From positions 3,760,001 to 3,824,000 of the forward strand of contig CAIIXF020000002.1 of assembly GCA_903813345.2 (NCBI GenBank): 64,000 nucleotides of DNA. The letters are read 5' to 3'. The notes below the pieces were generated by a model that was given only the letters and a program-made list of their open reading frames with translations, had not been told where the DNA came from and ran no database searches. The first letter of the stretch is position 1, and every line of letters starts with the position of its first letter. The translations under genes were made by a program, and so were the position numbers. Below are positions 36,370-47,911 of the stretch, one piece after another. This DNA comes from Owenia fusiformis (taxonomy: Eukaryota; Annelida; Polychaeta; Sabellida; Oweniidae).

Positions 36370-37608
36370 GGAATCCCTCTGTTATTTACTACTTGGTTGT
36401 TAAACTTGATTGGCTGCCTAGGTTCAGGTCACGTGACGGCACTCATGTCGCTCGATGGCGGAAAGCTCAAATTGCATTGAATTTGACAATTAGTTGGTTA
36501 TTCAATATATCAATTATGTGCCAATAAGTTGGTCTCAAGATATATCTATGTAAAATATAATATGAGCAATTATAATGCGACATCACTGATTGTAGAAACC
36601 CAATGCATTTTTAATATAGACTCAAACTTATTCTTTAAGAGGAAGATATTTTGTTTATCATCCCAATTGACCTTTTGCAATCAGAATTCAGGAATTTTGT
36701 TTATGGATACTGTTGTCACGTATTTCGTCTTATTGGTATGACGTCATATAGAAATGATATTAGACTGCTGGGTGACCTAATTGTGACGTCACTAAAAGAC
36801 AGAATCCATTCGGTGATCGCAAATCATCAATTGCAGGAATAGATTGTGCAGCAAGAGATATTTATCTTTTTCAAAGCTACAATGGGGTCGGACTTCAATT
36901 TGAAAACTACCAATTTTTGGCTGAAACAAGTAGCTTGTGTTGTCTCTATGGGAAAATAACACTGATTTTGTTAATGAACTCAAGTTTATTTACTTCAGAA
37001 ACAAAGACTATTTATTTTCGACGCTTTGCCGGTTAACTGTTATCTTACCAGTTTATCAATAATTCTAATATGATACGTGACGTCACTATAGCTAGAACCA
37101 TGACTGCTAAAATTCATAAATGCAAACAGTTGTGATTTATGTCTGTTTATCATATTATAATCATGACAAAGACCTTTTTGTCAACTGATTTTTGTCAAAT
37201 ATATTACCTCAAATTTTTTCTGGCCATTGCCAAAGATCTCAATCGAAAACCCGATTTCGGTCTTTGAACACAAAATCTCGGTCTTTACCTTAAATCAACG
37301 CACCACTACCCGGATTCAAATGTATTTAGCCCTTTAGTCGTTATGGTACGGAAGGAACCTTCATATGGTAAAAAATAGGAAAATGAATCCTCTCTGTAGT
37401 TCAAAAATCTTTCAAATTTCGAAAGGTGCTTAGAAAAGGTCCTGAACAACGGTTATCAATGATTATATCCTGAAAGCATACAGGAAAACACAATATTTAA
37501 TAAAAAAAAGAACATCCTATTTATGGTTAGAATATACTCATGGTCAAACATTTGTCTTAAGGTATTCCCCACACTTCACCCGGTCATTTATGTATTCGTT
37601 TCTTTTAG
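36370..37608. other. Intronic sequence, no feature recognised
   Basis: Remainder of the intron between the two membrane protein exons. Short overlapping frames only. A CGACGCTTTGCCGGTTAACTG block near 37020 loosely resembles 40740-40770. Confidence 0.4.
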
Positions 37609-37805
37609 GGAATGATAGAGTTACAGAAAAAACGGAATCCCAGGGAATTTGGACAGAACAAATGGAATTTTTGATCATGCTTGTTGGCATTATCGCCCTC
37701 GTCCTGCTTTGTCTTGGATTGATGGTATTCATTTGTTGTCGACGGAGAAAGCAACAAAAACAAGATACAAAGGAAGATGAAGTCAAAACAGTTTACGTGT
37801 CCTAA
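37609..37805 (+). CDS. Last exon: transmembrane segment and short tail
   Basis: The acceptor TGTATTCGTTTCTTTTAG precedes GG AAT GAT. Joined to the exon ending at 34454, the split codon is GGG and the frame stays open to TAA at 37803. It encodes a short acidic ectodomain stretch (NDRVTEKTESQGIWTEQ), a hydrophobic helix (FLIMLVGIIALVLLCLGLMV), a stop-transfer signal (CCRRRKQQKQ) and a ~15-residue acidic tail ending KTVYVS. This is a type I topology with a very short cytoplasmic end. The tail has no recognised signalling motif. Upstream exons lie outside what could be recognised. Confidence 0.7.
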
Positions 37806-37840
37806 GTGAATGAAAATAACGTCGGACATTCCAACATATA

Positions 37841-38434
37841 CAGGGTGGGCCGAAAACGCCACGTTTTTCAAAACACTATTACTTTTTATTTTCAAACCTG
37901 CATACACCAACCTTTGCAGTTATATAGTGTTAAGGGATCTCAGTAAAGATATTTTGTAACAAGTCAGTCAACTTGGATTATGTTTTATCTAAAAGAGGAG
38001 TTCAATTGGTGTGCAATCCTCTTTGATGATAACTTTTAGTCTAAGTTGCCTTGCTGATATAGCAGTATCAGTAAAATGATGGCCAAGTTTCTTTCAACCT
38101 GTCCTGATTGCCAGCTTTAGTTGGGCAATTTTGTTTTAGATTGGATGCCTTCATACCATCTCCTGGAGACCTTCAAACATCCTATACTCACTGGGGTCTG
38201 CATCAGGGCTATAAGCTTGGTGGTCATCAGGCCGTATCGGTTCGGGAACATTTTGCAAATTATGTTTATTTCTTATGGCACACCGCATGTTTAAGTGAGA
38301 CGCTGGTGACATATCTTATTCAAGTAAAAGTGGACAATTCATAATCCATGGCTAGATAACAACATCAAGTTTCATTTGGTATGCAAATTATGATAAGCAT
38401 TTTTAAAAGAAAGGTGGCGTTTTGGCCCATCCTG
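37841..38434. mobile_element. Mariner-type MITE, 594 bp
   Basis: CAGGGTGGGCCGAAAACGCC at the left matches CAGGATGGGCCAAAACGCC as complement at the right. TA lies immediately outside both (37839-37840, 38435-38436). CAGGGTGGNCC is a usual mariner end. The internal frame (38108-38344) has no transposase motif. Confidence 0.85.
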
Positions 38435-38594
38435 TATATTGAACCCTATATTAGATGTGTAGTGTACTCTCTTTAAGACTACGCTAGGGTAGAAAATTAT
38501 TGGGGGGACCAAGGAAAATTTGCTATTAACAGATCAATATTAGAATATATCATTCACATGATATCTGGACCTGTGTGCATGTGAAACAAAATCT

Positions 38595-38915
38595 TGATAT
38601 TACATAATCAACCAAATTGGTACTTATGACATAATCGACCAAATGGTACTTATGACATAATCAACCAAATTGGTACTTATGACATAATCATCAAATTGGT
38701 ACTAATGACATAATCAACAAAATTGGTACTTATGACATAATCTATCAAATTGATACTTATGAAATAATAAACCAAATTGGTACTTATGACATAATCAACC
38801 AAATTGGTACGTATGACATAATCGACCAAATTGGTACTTATGGCATAATCAACCAAATTGGTACTTATGACATAATCAACAAAATTGGTACTTTTGACAT
38901 CATGATTATGAGTCA
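38595..38915 (+). repeat. 27-bp minisatellite
   Basis: About twelve units of TAATCAACCAAATTGGTACT plus TATGACA. The repeat length is divisible by three, which creates a minus-strand open frame with a nine-residue period; it is not considered a gene. Confidence 0.9.
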
Positions 38916-39164
38916 CAACCATCTAAAATGACTGAATTTTCACCTTGCTTTTGATTTACGTACACCAGAAATATAATGTTTCTTGAATATTATATTTGCA
39001 CATGTTGGCTTACACGTTTCACGCTGCAATAATAGACTAGATGCAAGTATAAATAATCTTGATTTACGTTATTAAAAATTCGAAATTCAGCCAAGCTGAT
39101 GTCATATTTGAAATATACATGTAAAAGCTATAGAAATGTGGTTATCAACTTTGAAAATTTAATT

Positions 39165-39440
39165 TTCTTCGAAAATGTGACTTGTAGGTCGGGGAGATTC
39201 CTATAGACCGTATGTTGTAAAATCACAAAAAGTGAAATATCTTTTGATATTTCCTTTCACTGGACACATTTTAATTTGTATAACTATCAAATACATAAGG
39301 GAAATATGAAATGTGAACCACTAAAAATGATACAAGTTTAAGGGAACTTTGTAATACCCTGCCATCTCATTCCCCCATATCAGCCACCTGGTGGTGAAAC
39401 TGGTAACTACCTACTTGCATCTGTATGTATGTATGTATGT
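39165..39440 (-). repeat. Dispersed repeat, copy of 14.7-14.95 kb
   Basis: Inverted, substituted copy: TCACAAAAAGTGAAATATC, TTTCACTGGACACATTTTAA, AAGGGAACTTT, CACCTGGTGGTGAAACTGG and TAACTACCTACTTGCATCTG. It runs into an (ATGT)n microsatellite at 39421-39446. Confidence 0.65.
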
Positions 39441-39718
39441 ATGTATCGTCAACAACCACTTAATAATCTTTACTTAAAAAATAGGCCATTTTTAAGAGAC
39501 ACTACCTTTTAAGGATAATTTCATGGTACCATTGACTGACGGACAAACTTGTATGGTAAGAATGTTAAAAAGGGACGAGGCAAGCGCCCCGTCTCCCTCA
39601 TTCTGGCTACGCTAAAGGTTGTTCTTTAGTGTCCGATAAAGAATAAAATGGGCATGCGTCATGGCGCTGTAAATGGATAATTCCCTGGGTTCACTTCAGA
39701 GGTTAGCCAGCTTCACTG

Positions 39719-40002
39719 GTGATCCACTCGATTACGCTGGTTACTGAAACGGTTTAACAAAATGTCGGAACGTCGAAGGTACGACTTTTTTTCACTATTT
39801 CACGCGTTGTAGGCAGAATCCCCACGACGTTTTTTCACACAAAAAAAAAATGTACATGTTTGCCAGAAAATAGCTCAGAAGACAACAGAATCGTCGATTT
39901 AATTCCTCACTTAAATTACAGAAAAATCGTAGCTTCGATGTTCAGACATTTTGTTACCGAAACGAATCGTTTCGGCAACCAGCGTAATCGAGTGGATCAC
40001 AA
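39719..40002. mobile_element. Foldback MITE, ~0.28 kb
   Basis: GTGATCCACTCGATTACGCT at 39719 continues through GGTTACTGAAACG and AACAAAATGTC. It returns as complement at 39942-40002. The right arm carries an extra CGAAACGAATCGTTTCGG palindrome. Confidence 0.8.
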
Positions 40003-40033
40003 TTCATGTTGTTGCCGAAACAACGTCGTGTGT

Positions 40034-40168
40034 TGCTACATTTGCTCCGATCCATCGGCCGGCGCCCGCCCGATTGAGTGTTTTGTTCAATATTGTATTA
40101 AATTTTGAACAAAATACTCAATCGGCCGGGCGCCGTTAAGAACATTGGACCAAATGTTACCAAGGCAT
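40034..40168. mobile_element. GC-rich palindromic MITE
   Basis: ATTTGCTCCGATCCATCGGC, then CCGATTGAGT, pairs around a central AT-rich loop with ACTCAATCGGCCGGGCGCCG. The right stem is substituted near its end. Confidence 0.8.
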
Positions 40169-40198
40169 AACTAGAAAAAGTACAATGATCACTCTGAT

Positions 40199-40329
40199 TG
40201 CCGTGGTCACATATGCAATGATTTTCAGTACCGGTGCACGGTCGATGAATACAATTGAATACAATTTTGAATAAAATACTCAATCGGCCGGGCGCCGTCG
40301 TAAAAATCGGAGCAAATGTGACCACAGCA
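40199..40329. mobile_element. GC-rich palindromic MITE, second copy
   Basis: TGCCGTGGTCACATATGC at the left pairs with CAAATGTGACCACAGCA at the right, with ACTCAATCGGCCGGGCGCCG inside. It lies 30 bp from the preceding copy. Confidence 0.8.
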
Positions 40330-40339
40330 TAAGAAAGTC

Positions 40340-41880
40340 GAAGTTGTATCACATTCGAATTTTACATCGATAGCCTTCATTAAAATAAAATTGAGAAATC
40401 AAGAACTGATTTGACATTTTACATACTCTATCTTAGTTTTTAGTCTAATAAAAATGTTCTATTATCTATCTGTAATCTAAGAATAAATCACCATTTAAAC
40501 CACTGTAGAACAGAAATAAAATTTTACACAAGATTATTAAATGTGTATGTTTTTATTCTTAACCGACTTACAAATTATTTTTGAAATTAAAGATGAACGA
40601 TTTTTGAGATTTTTATTTTCGAATGTTGACGGAGTTTCTATTAGCCTTACTGAATTATACGTTGCTCCAAACGCAACTTGGCAAAAACATATCAATACTA
40701 ATTACTCACGTTCCTTTACTTTAGAGAATAATGATTTAGTTTCGACGTTTCGCCGCTTATCCTACCAGTTTGATCAAAATTACATTTAAAATAGATCGGA
40801 AGCATACAGTTATATAATAGTTTTGATAAATTAACTCTTTTTGTTAACTTGACAAAGCTGGTAGGATAACGGCGCTACCGGTGTAAAAGGGTAGGTGGTC
40901 CTATCAAATTTTGTTCCTACTCTCTATTGATTTATATTTTGACCTAATAGGATAGTTTCTGAATAGCAGAAAAATCAATGAAATTTAGTGCTGCCACCTT
41001 TTATTCAGCTTTTAATTTGGGCTACTGTTCCATTCACTTACATGCTAAAATCTTGGAAAAGTGGCTTAATTTCATGATTTATCAAGGTGTGTTAGTTGAA
41101 TCTGTATAAAACTTGAATGAAGTACCACATGATGACCCTGTTTATGTACATGTTGTGATTAAGCATGCAAATGTTGATTGACACACAAATAATCCAAGGT
41201 TTTAAAGAATTTTAGCATTGCATCTATGGATATTTGGCCCAAGTTTTTTTAAATTGTCATAGAAAATTATTCAAATTACATAACTGTGTAAATCAAAGCT
41301 ATTATAGGAGAAAACATTTCACTGAATTCAAATATTCCATTTAAAAGAAGGTAGTGTAAGTCATTAGAGGTCCAATATGCAAGTCTCTTAAAATCTCACG
41401 AAAAACGAGATTTAGCGAGATTTCAAAAGCTATATATGGAAGCTATACTATTACAATTATTTTCCTTATTATTTATACACAGTCAGTGGGCCAACATTTA
41501 AAAGTTGTGTACGATAAGTAACTAATATAATGGAAATCCGCTAACGAACAGACTGACGGGTTGACGGATGAATGGACGAAGGGCTTCACTATATTCACAC
41601 CCCATTCTAAACACGTCTTACAACGTAACTGGACGACGTGTTTTTGGCTCCAACTTTGCCAGTCTACTATACCTTGCATTTGGTGTTAATGAGCAACCCA
41701 TTTGGCTTATTAGTAATGATTATGTATTTGTTTTTATTTGTCTGTTCCTTATTAATGGTTTATCGGTTGAATATTAGATGTTACTAAGCCACTTTCAAAA
41801 ATATACTAAACAATACAATTAAACAAACAAAGTATCTTATGCATTTCTAGGTGTTAGGTCTAGAAGAGTGTTTGTAACAC
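40340..41880. other. No gene recognised
   Basis: The 83-codon frame at 40541-40789 has no known motif. Near 40748-40870 TATCCTACCAGTTTGATCAA is mirrored by TTGACAAAGCTGGTAGGATA. The segment 40878-40948 (CCGGTGTAAAAGGGTAGG onward) is an inverted copy of 63248-63318, inside the GPCR gene. Confidence 0.45.
40878..40948 (+). repeat. End of a repeat also found in the GPCR gene
   Basis: CCGGTGTAAAAGGGTAGGTG, GTCCTATCAAATT, CCTACTCTC and ATTGATTTATAT match 63248-63318 as reverse complement with few changes. Confidence 0.8.
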
Positions 41881-41886
41881 CCCAGT

Positions 41887-42007
41887 CACATTTCCTGCGG
41901 CCGCCGTGCGGTCTATTATTTCTGCGGCCAGTTGCTTTTCTACGCTCGCCGCAGAATTTCTGCGCTCTCATACTTTTGCAGTCACATTTCCCACGGCAGC
42001 CGCACGA
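41887..42007 (+). repeat. Direct repeat of CAGTCACATTTCC...GCGGC block
   Basis: CAGTCACATTTCCTGCGGCC near 41888 and CAGTCACATTTCCCACGGCA near 41979 form a GC-rich direct repeat, unlike its AT-rich surroundings. Function unknown. Confidence 0.5.
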
Positions 42008-42494
42008 TGAATTTTAAATTTCTGTTGATAAATAATACTTTTTTTCATTTTATTTACATCAGGACAACTTATAAATGTTATTCATAGTGCTAGGATGTAA
42101 TATCAAATGAAAAGTGAACGTAAAACATTGACAAATAATGATAAATAACTCACTTATTTCAAGGATTTGACAGAATATGAGCTTCTCTTTCTCATAGAAA
42201 CATAGCACATGCTGCGCAAAGATGTCTCTAGTCTCAACATTTTTTCTGAACACGATCTCGAACTTCTCAAATCTTCTAGAAAGCACGACAAATTCGTGAA
42301 AAAATATCATTTTTCACAAAATCCATCATATTTCCGCCATCTTGATCTATATCATCATAAGATAGTGGCTGGTTTGTATATAATACCATTAAACATCATC
42401 CAGACACTTCAGTTTCCAAAATAAATGGAAGAATTCAGAGAATTTAATTTTATTTGAAAACTGTACGGTTTCCTGGGCATATACTATATAGTGT

Positions 42495-42598
42495 AAATTA
42501 TTTCCCCGAGGGAATATCCTCTACAATGTACTATTCCCGAAGCCGCAGGCTGAGGGAATAGTACATTGTAGAGGATATTCCCAAGGGGAAATCATTTA
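42495..42598. mobile_element. Hairpin MITE with ~45 bp stem
   Basis: ATTTCCCCGAGGGAATATCC, then TCTACAATGTACTATTCCC, pairs with the complement ending GGGGAAAT. The loop is GAAGCCGCAGGCTGA, itself partly palindromic. Confidence 0.85.
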
Positions 42599-42632
42599 CA
42601 TTATTGCTCGAAATTAGGCAGTCACTATTTGT

Positions 42633-43168
42633 TTTATTATATACCCTATACTGACTCTTGTCCCGTTTCCTCTGCGAAGGCCAAAAAGGCTTAGAAAGCC
42701 CCCTCCCCGGGTCCATTGTTAGCATTATAAGCTGTGACGTCATCATATGCTCAACAGAAATGTTTGCCTCTGAGACTCTCACTTGACAAATTCAATCGCG
42801 TTTAACACGCGGAATAGATAATCATAACACTTGAAATTACACAGACGTATTGAGCTTAGGGAACTTTATACACGTTGCTTATATTGTATCGTTCACGCAC
42901 GTCTGTCATGATGAACGGAGTTGATTTGTGTTTGTGCTCATCCTCCATTTTTCTGTTTTTCGTCTGCGCAGTGATGATGCGCAGACGTTTCCAAGGGTAA
43001 TAGAAGTTGCAATCGTGACGTCAGCGGGCAATAGTTCACATGTATATTCCCGCTGACGTCACATTTGAGGGAATATAACTTTCCGAGGGAAATAGTAAAT
43101 CTATTTCGGAACACGTGACTAGGTATTGACCAATCAGGATTAGTGTTACATATTGGCTATATAATAAA
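42633..43168. mobile_element. Foldback element with CRE-bearing inner stem
   Basis: TTTTATTATATACCC at the left and GGCTATATAATAAAA at the right are terminal complements. Near the right end GTGACGTCAGCGGG and CCCGCTGACGTCAC form a second stem (about 43015-43067) containing two TGACGTCA octamers. Confidence 0.55.
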
Positions 43169-43525
43169 ACTTTATATACTCCTCAAAAAAAGTTTAGAAC
43201 CTCATAGGTTTACATGTTAACCCCCATATTTGTTTAATGACTGTTTTCTAAGCGGGGAACAAAAGAATTCCCAATAAAGAAAATAAATCTGTACCTTGAT
43301 TCTATTCACTATAAAGTCCGCAACATTTCAGTTTTATATCTCCATTACATTGGGTCAAAATTTGATGTTAAAATTGATGAATTTCATGAAATTTAACAAA
43401 AATGGCAGATTCCCATGTTAAACAAGTGGGGAATGGTGGCTTAGGGGCAACTTAGATTTTGGAATATCTATTCAGCAAAACAAAATGGTTTCCGTTTGTC
43501 ACTTTAGTGTTGATGAGCCCAGTTA

Positions 43526-43806
43526 TGCCTGGGTTATGCCGTGGTCACATATGCTCCGATTTTCAGCACCGGCGCCCGGCCGATTGAGTATCGTGTTCAA
43601 AATTGAATACAATTTTGAGCACAATACTCAGCCCGGGCGCCGTAGTAAAAATCCGGGCAAATGTGACCACGGCATTACATATGCTCCGATCCATCGGCCG
43701 GCGCCCGGCCGATTGAGTGTTTTGTTCAATATTGCATTCAATTTTGAACAAAATACTCAATCGGCCGGGCGCCGTAGTGAAAATCGGAGCAAATGTGACC
43801 CAGGCA
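43526..43806. mobile_element. Palindromic MITE (outer copy) split by its sibling
   Basis: The outer copy starts TGCCTGGG at 43526 and ends CCCAGGCA at 43806, with TTA on both sides (43523-43525, 43807-43809). It contains CGATCCATCGGCCGGCGCCC and the complementary GGCCGGGCGCCGTAGTGAAA. A second copy of the family is inserted after its first 8-11 bases. TTA duplication and a short TIR would fit PIF/Harbinger-type MITEs; this is inference. Confidence 0.85.
43537..43674. mobile_element. Palindromic MITE (inner copy)
   Basis: 138 bp, TGCCGTGGTCACATATGCTC to GCAAATGTGACCACGGCA, flanked by TTA at 43534-43536 and 43675-43677. The arms can pair almost end to end around an AT-rich centre. Confidence 0.88.
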
Positions 43807-44035
43807 TTATAAAACCTGAAATTGTATATTCAAAGCCCAAATAAAAACTGTAAGCTGTTCTTATTTATTTCACTAAACCTTTCTGCAGGTAGTTTCTTAA
43901 TGCTAATCAAGGGGAATTCTGGGACATTTAAAATTTATCTTAGGACTAATTTTGTGCTAGCAAGTAAATCAAAAACGCAAGGACCCCACGTATAGTATGG
44001 GAATCTAAACAAAATCAAAAAATGATCAGGACCTC

Positions 44036-44172
44036 ACATCGATCACTTGCGACGCAACCAGTATCATTTGCATTATAATTAAGATCTCTTGCAATGCTTA
44101 AAGATCACGTACAATGCAACAAAGATCACCTTCAATGCAACAAAGATCACCTACAATGCAACAAAGCATCAA
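44036..44172 (+). repeat. 21-bp short tandem repeat
   Basis: Three to four units of GATCACCTACAATGCAACAAA and more diverged upstream relatives. Non-coding. Confidence 0.75.
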
Positions 44173-44475
44173 CGTGCATCAGACTAGGTTTGCAGTCATC
44201 AATGGTTCAGTCATCATTTCTAAATCTCTTATGCCATAATTGTAGATCTACCTGGGGTCGTGAATTCGTAGGATCCGTGACCCGATCTGAATAAATTTCG
44301 TCATGGTAATGATGCATTCTGGGATTAATTTTGTAATTTATCCGAACATTGGTAGATTCGTTATTGAGGAGAGCATGAGTTTGTGTGGCTGTGAGGCCAA
44401 ATGAAATATTAATGTGGGCCTTCTTATCAGATTTGGCAGCCATTTCTGTAATTTTATGACTGTGATGGCATTTAT

Positions 44476-46890
44476 TGGGATATGGTGAACTAAATTCAAT
44501 GTTTTTCTGTTATTATACGAATTATTGAAAACTTTCTGTAAAAAACACGAACCTTTATGAAATGTTGACTTATTGACTACAATTCCATGCAAAAACTATT
44601 TATATATACTGTTTTTGTTAACATTTTTTGTTTTTAGTGCAACTGTTTTTTTGTTCCTTTTTACCAATTCTAGAGAATAAAATAAAATATCTTTCCAAAG
44701 CTTGTTGGAACAAAATAGCATATTCAACATTTCCTTAGACCTTTCAATATTATAGTTAGTTATACAAATGACATTTTGGTTTATTATTATTAAGATAAAC
44801 CATTTATATATTTTATTAACAAGATAAACTTTCCTTTGTACAATTACAATATTGAGAGACCTACAAACGATGTGTTTATGTCGTTTTGTTCCAATGGGGT
44901 TTGGATAGATGTTTCATTTCATTCCAAACGTATATACTATAAGTACGCTATTGGTACACATTTGAAATCGCCAATATAATTAAGACGTCTATAAAGATCT
45001 CGGTCTTCGTTTAACATGTATTTCGACATAATTTATAATGATTTATATATATCCTTCTTGCTATTATATAAGGCAATTATTCGAACTGAATTTTATGAAA
45101 TATCCTCTATGGTTATTCAATTCACAGCCCTTCGAAATAGCTCTCAATTGAATAAAAACACCCTAAAAGGCGTGTTCAACGTTTCAACGAGGAACGAAAC
45201 GAAATGGCCATGTAGTATGTAAAAGTGTAGATCTTTTTAACTGTTCCATCAATGTTTATGATATTTTCAGGATAATACCCTATTTCACGGATCATCAATT
45301 CTATGCAAAGATATTTACAAATAACGAACAGCGTATGACGTCACAATAGCTATTGTCGCAATCGTAATTGTGAGTGACTCGTGTTCAACTCTGACTTATT
45401 CAGCCTGCGTATGGTACTTAAATGTAGATTTTGTGAGTTATATAGCAGTTTGTCATACAGTTGTTATTTTGTTGATTCCGGAAAAGTTTCACGAACATAC
45501 TGAAACTATACTTATCAGTGATTCAGATGTAAATGTATCAGCCACGATGGATTTTGTATGAATATTAGGAGGGAAGCCTCGTCAAAATTACAATATTTTG
45601 CAATGAATCATCTCAAATTCTTATGGTCAACAATAAAGAAGATCTTTGTTATACAAGAAAGTATATTTGATGACCTGGTGGCCATATAAATCTCGTAAAT
45701 TCTATAAAATATTGAAAAATGTCCAAGTGAAGCCTCCGTGATAAAAATCCCCGTTAAAATCAATTGGGCATTTTCAATCTATGCGAGTGTGAGTATTTTA
45801 ATATTTTGAGTCCTAAAAAATATTTTTCTCAGCTGCGCATCAGGTGATTATAATGTATTAAAAAATTAGAGACTCTATTTTAGTTTTTCACCTTTTAAAA
45901 TGAATGATACCAGAGTCTGAACTAAATGTGCATAGACCGTTTTGACGTCATTTTACACACAAAATGGGGACTTTGTGTCCCCTTTCATCGGAATAAGCGA
46001 GGACAGATTTTATTGAAATAATCTGATAGCTTTTTTATTTGCCTGCGCATGTTCCATATATTACAGTGGTACCAAATGATAGGGTAAACCATACTTCTTC
46101 ATGAACATATACCGTATTCTTTGAGTCTTAAAGAATAGAGACATTTCCGCCTTATAGGTTATAATACGCGAGAAAACGTAAAAAGCGCGCGATTGATGAG
46201 TCCCGCATCAAAAGTTAACAGAACAAATTCTCTACAAATCATAACTTTCAATCATGATGAATTCTCATTTGAAATAAAGATGCACGTGTCATTTTGATGT
46301 AATGATTATCTATTGATATTATTAATGATTATATCTTGTAGGATTTGCATATAAATTCATCAAAAATGGAAGATTAGTACAAAGTTTTCAATTTTATAGT
46401 TCAGAATATTTGTCTTGGTTTCCATGTTTATTCAATTTTAAATCGATGTTTTGATTGAAGTTGCTTGGTTTGTTTTGAAATACCTTTTCATCGATTCATT
46501 CCTTAGATAGAATATAGGTAATAAAAATGTAATGTGTCATTTTCATAATTTTATGTTCATGCTTCAGTGAATTTCGAAGGAATAATGACGTCGTCGAATG
46601 TTCGTCAAATTGCGAGAATATTTTTCATAACGTCACATTTCATTGTTTCCTGTGAAACGGGAGTGTGCACCAATAGCGTACTTATAGTAATAATACCAAG
46701 AACAAAAGAAGTGTCTGATGTGTTTTTTAAAACAATATAGAGAAAAGAATATATATTTATTTCAAATCCAATTGTTACCATTCAAAAAATGACGATTAAG
46801 TTGACGATGAGTAAAATTTTCAGAATTTTGTGATGATTGGTTTAAGAGATACGTGTGTTCAAAAGTTCACAATATCGATACCCATCCTTT
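44476..46890. mobile_element. Repeat family F, copy 2 (split by a 1.75 kb insertion)
   Basis: Colinear with 34669-36357: AATTATTGAAAAC, GTTTTTGTTAACATTTTTTG, AATATCTTTCC, CTTTCCTTTGTACAATTACA at the left, then CCAAGAACAAAAGAAGTG and GATACGTGTGTTCAAAA at the right. The family sequence is interrupted at 44935-46689. Confidence 0.7.
44937..46687. mobile_element. 1.75 kb DNA transposon, TA-flanked
   Basis: CTATAAGTACGCTATTGG and its exact complement form the ends, with GTACAC/GTGCAC extending them. TA lies outside each end (44935-44936, 46688-46689). Copy 1 of family F (near 35060) is continuous at the equivalent position. Size and TA site fit Tc1/mariner, but no transposase motif was recognised inside; the frame 45370-45561 is unassigned. 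Confidence 0.78.
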
Positions 46891-46899
46891 GAGACAGGT

Positions 46900-47911
46900 G
46901 AACTGTGACATAATGACATCACTATGCTAAATGTCATTATTTGTGCTTGGTGAACATCATGCTGACAATTTCCAAAACATTTTGATCCTTAAAAGAAAGA
47001 AATATGAATATAATAAGACTTGAGAGCTTTCCATGATTAGAAAGATTGGTACCTGTCCGACTCATCGCTGACTCCGTTTTGCTATAGCAACCATTTTAAA
47101 ATTTGATATCAATACGTGTGATGTTGCAACTTCAGGATATATCAGATAACACTTCAATTGTAATATATAAAACTATTTTAGCTGAATTGAACATTATCAA
47201 AGAGAGCCAGAGCACATAGTGCATTGTACTTCTGGGACAACCCTCGTTTAACTTTCTGAATTTATAGTTATATATCTTTCTATATCACCAAACCGAACAA
47301 TTTTTCAAAACGTCTTTTCCCGTTCTAAAAATCATAAAATTTGCTATAGTCGAATTAATGTTTAAAGATTCTCGCAATCTTTATCCAATCAGCGTTTGCG
47401 ATGTGTATCGGCTCAAGTATAAAAGGCGAATCCAACTCAAATCCATGCAGGGGTGTATGAGGTACTCGAATAGGAAAGAGCTCGTGTAATCTGAATTTAT
47501 ATGCACATGGTCAATGTTTACACATGTTTGGAGTTATTGAAGAAAATGTGATATGGGTGTGGTTCCGGATTTGAAGTCATTGCTGGAAAATATGATTTTA
47601 ATACGTGAAATTATATCATTCTGTAAATACAGCACTAAAAATAACAGTACACGTGAAGTACATGTATGATTGTGTCCAGAAATGTTTGAAACCCTTACGG
47701 AAAATTCTGTCTGCATTTTGTCACCATTGCTCTTTCTTCCCGCATTCTAGTGCTGTTTGAATGAAAATATTAATTAATGTATTTCTAACTAAAATATATC
47801 ACATTTTTTTATAAACCACAAACATTTAGATCATGAAAAAATTATTCAATACTTGAGTGAGCACGATATGCAAGGGTTACTAAGTTGATACAGTAAATGA
47901 CCGCTGATATT
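46900..47911. other. No feature recognised
   Basis: AT-rich, short frames only. Confidence 0.4.

Noticed and set aside
38677-38922. Minus-strand frame with a nine-residue repeat (STNLVDYVI)
   Set aside because: Direct result of a 27-bp minisatellite whose length is divisible by three.
40541-40789. 83-codon plus-strand frame
   Set aside because: No domain and partly inside a small inverted repeat; similar low-grade frames occur throughout.
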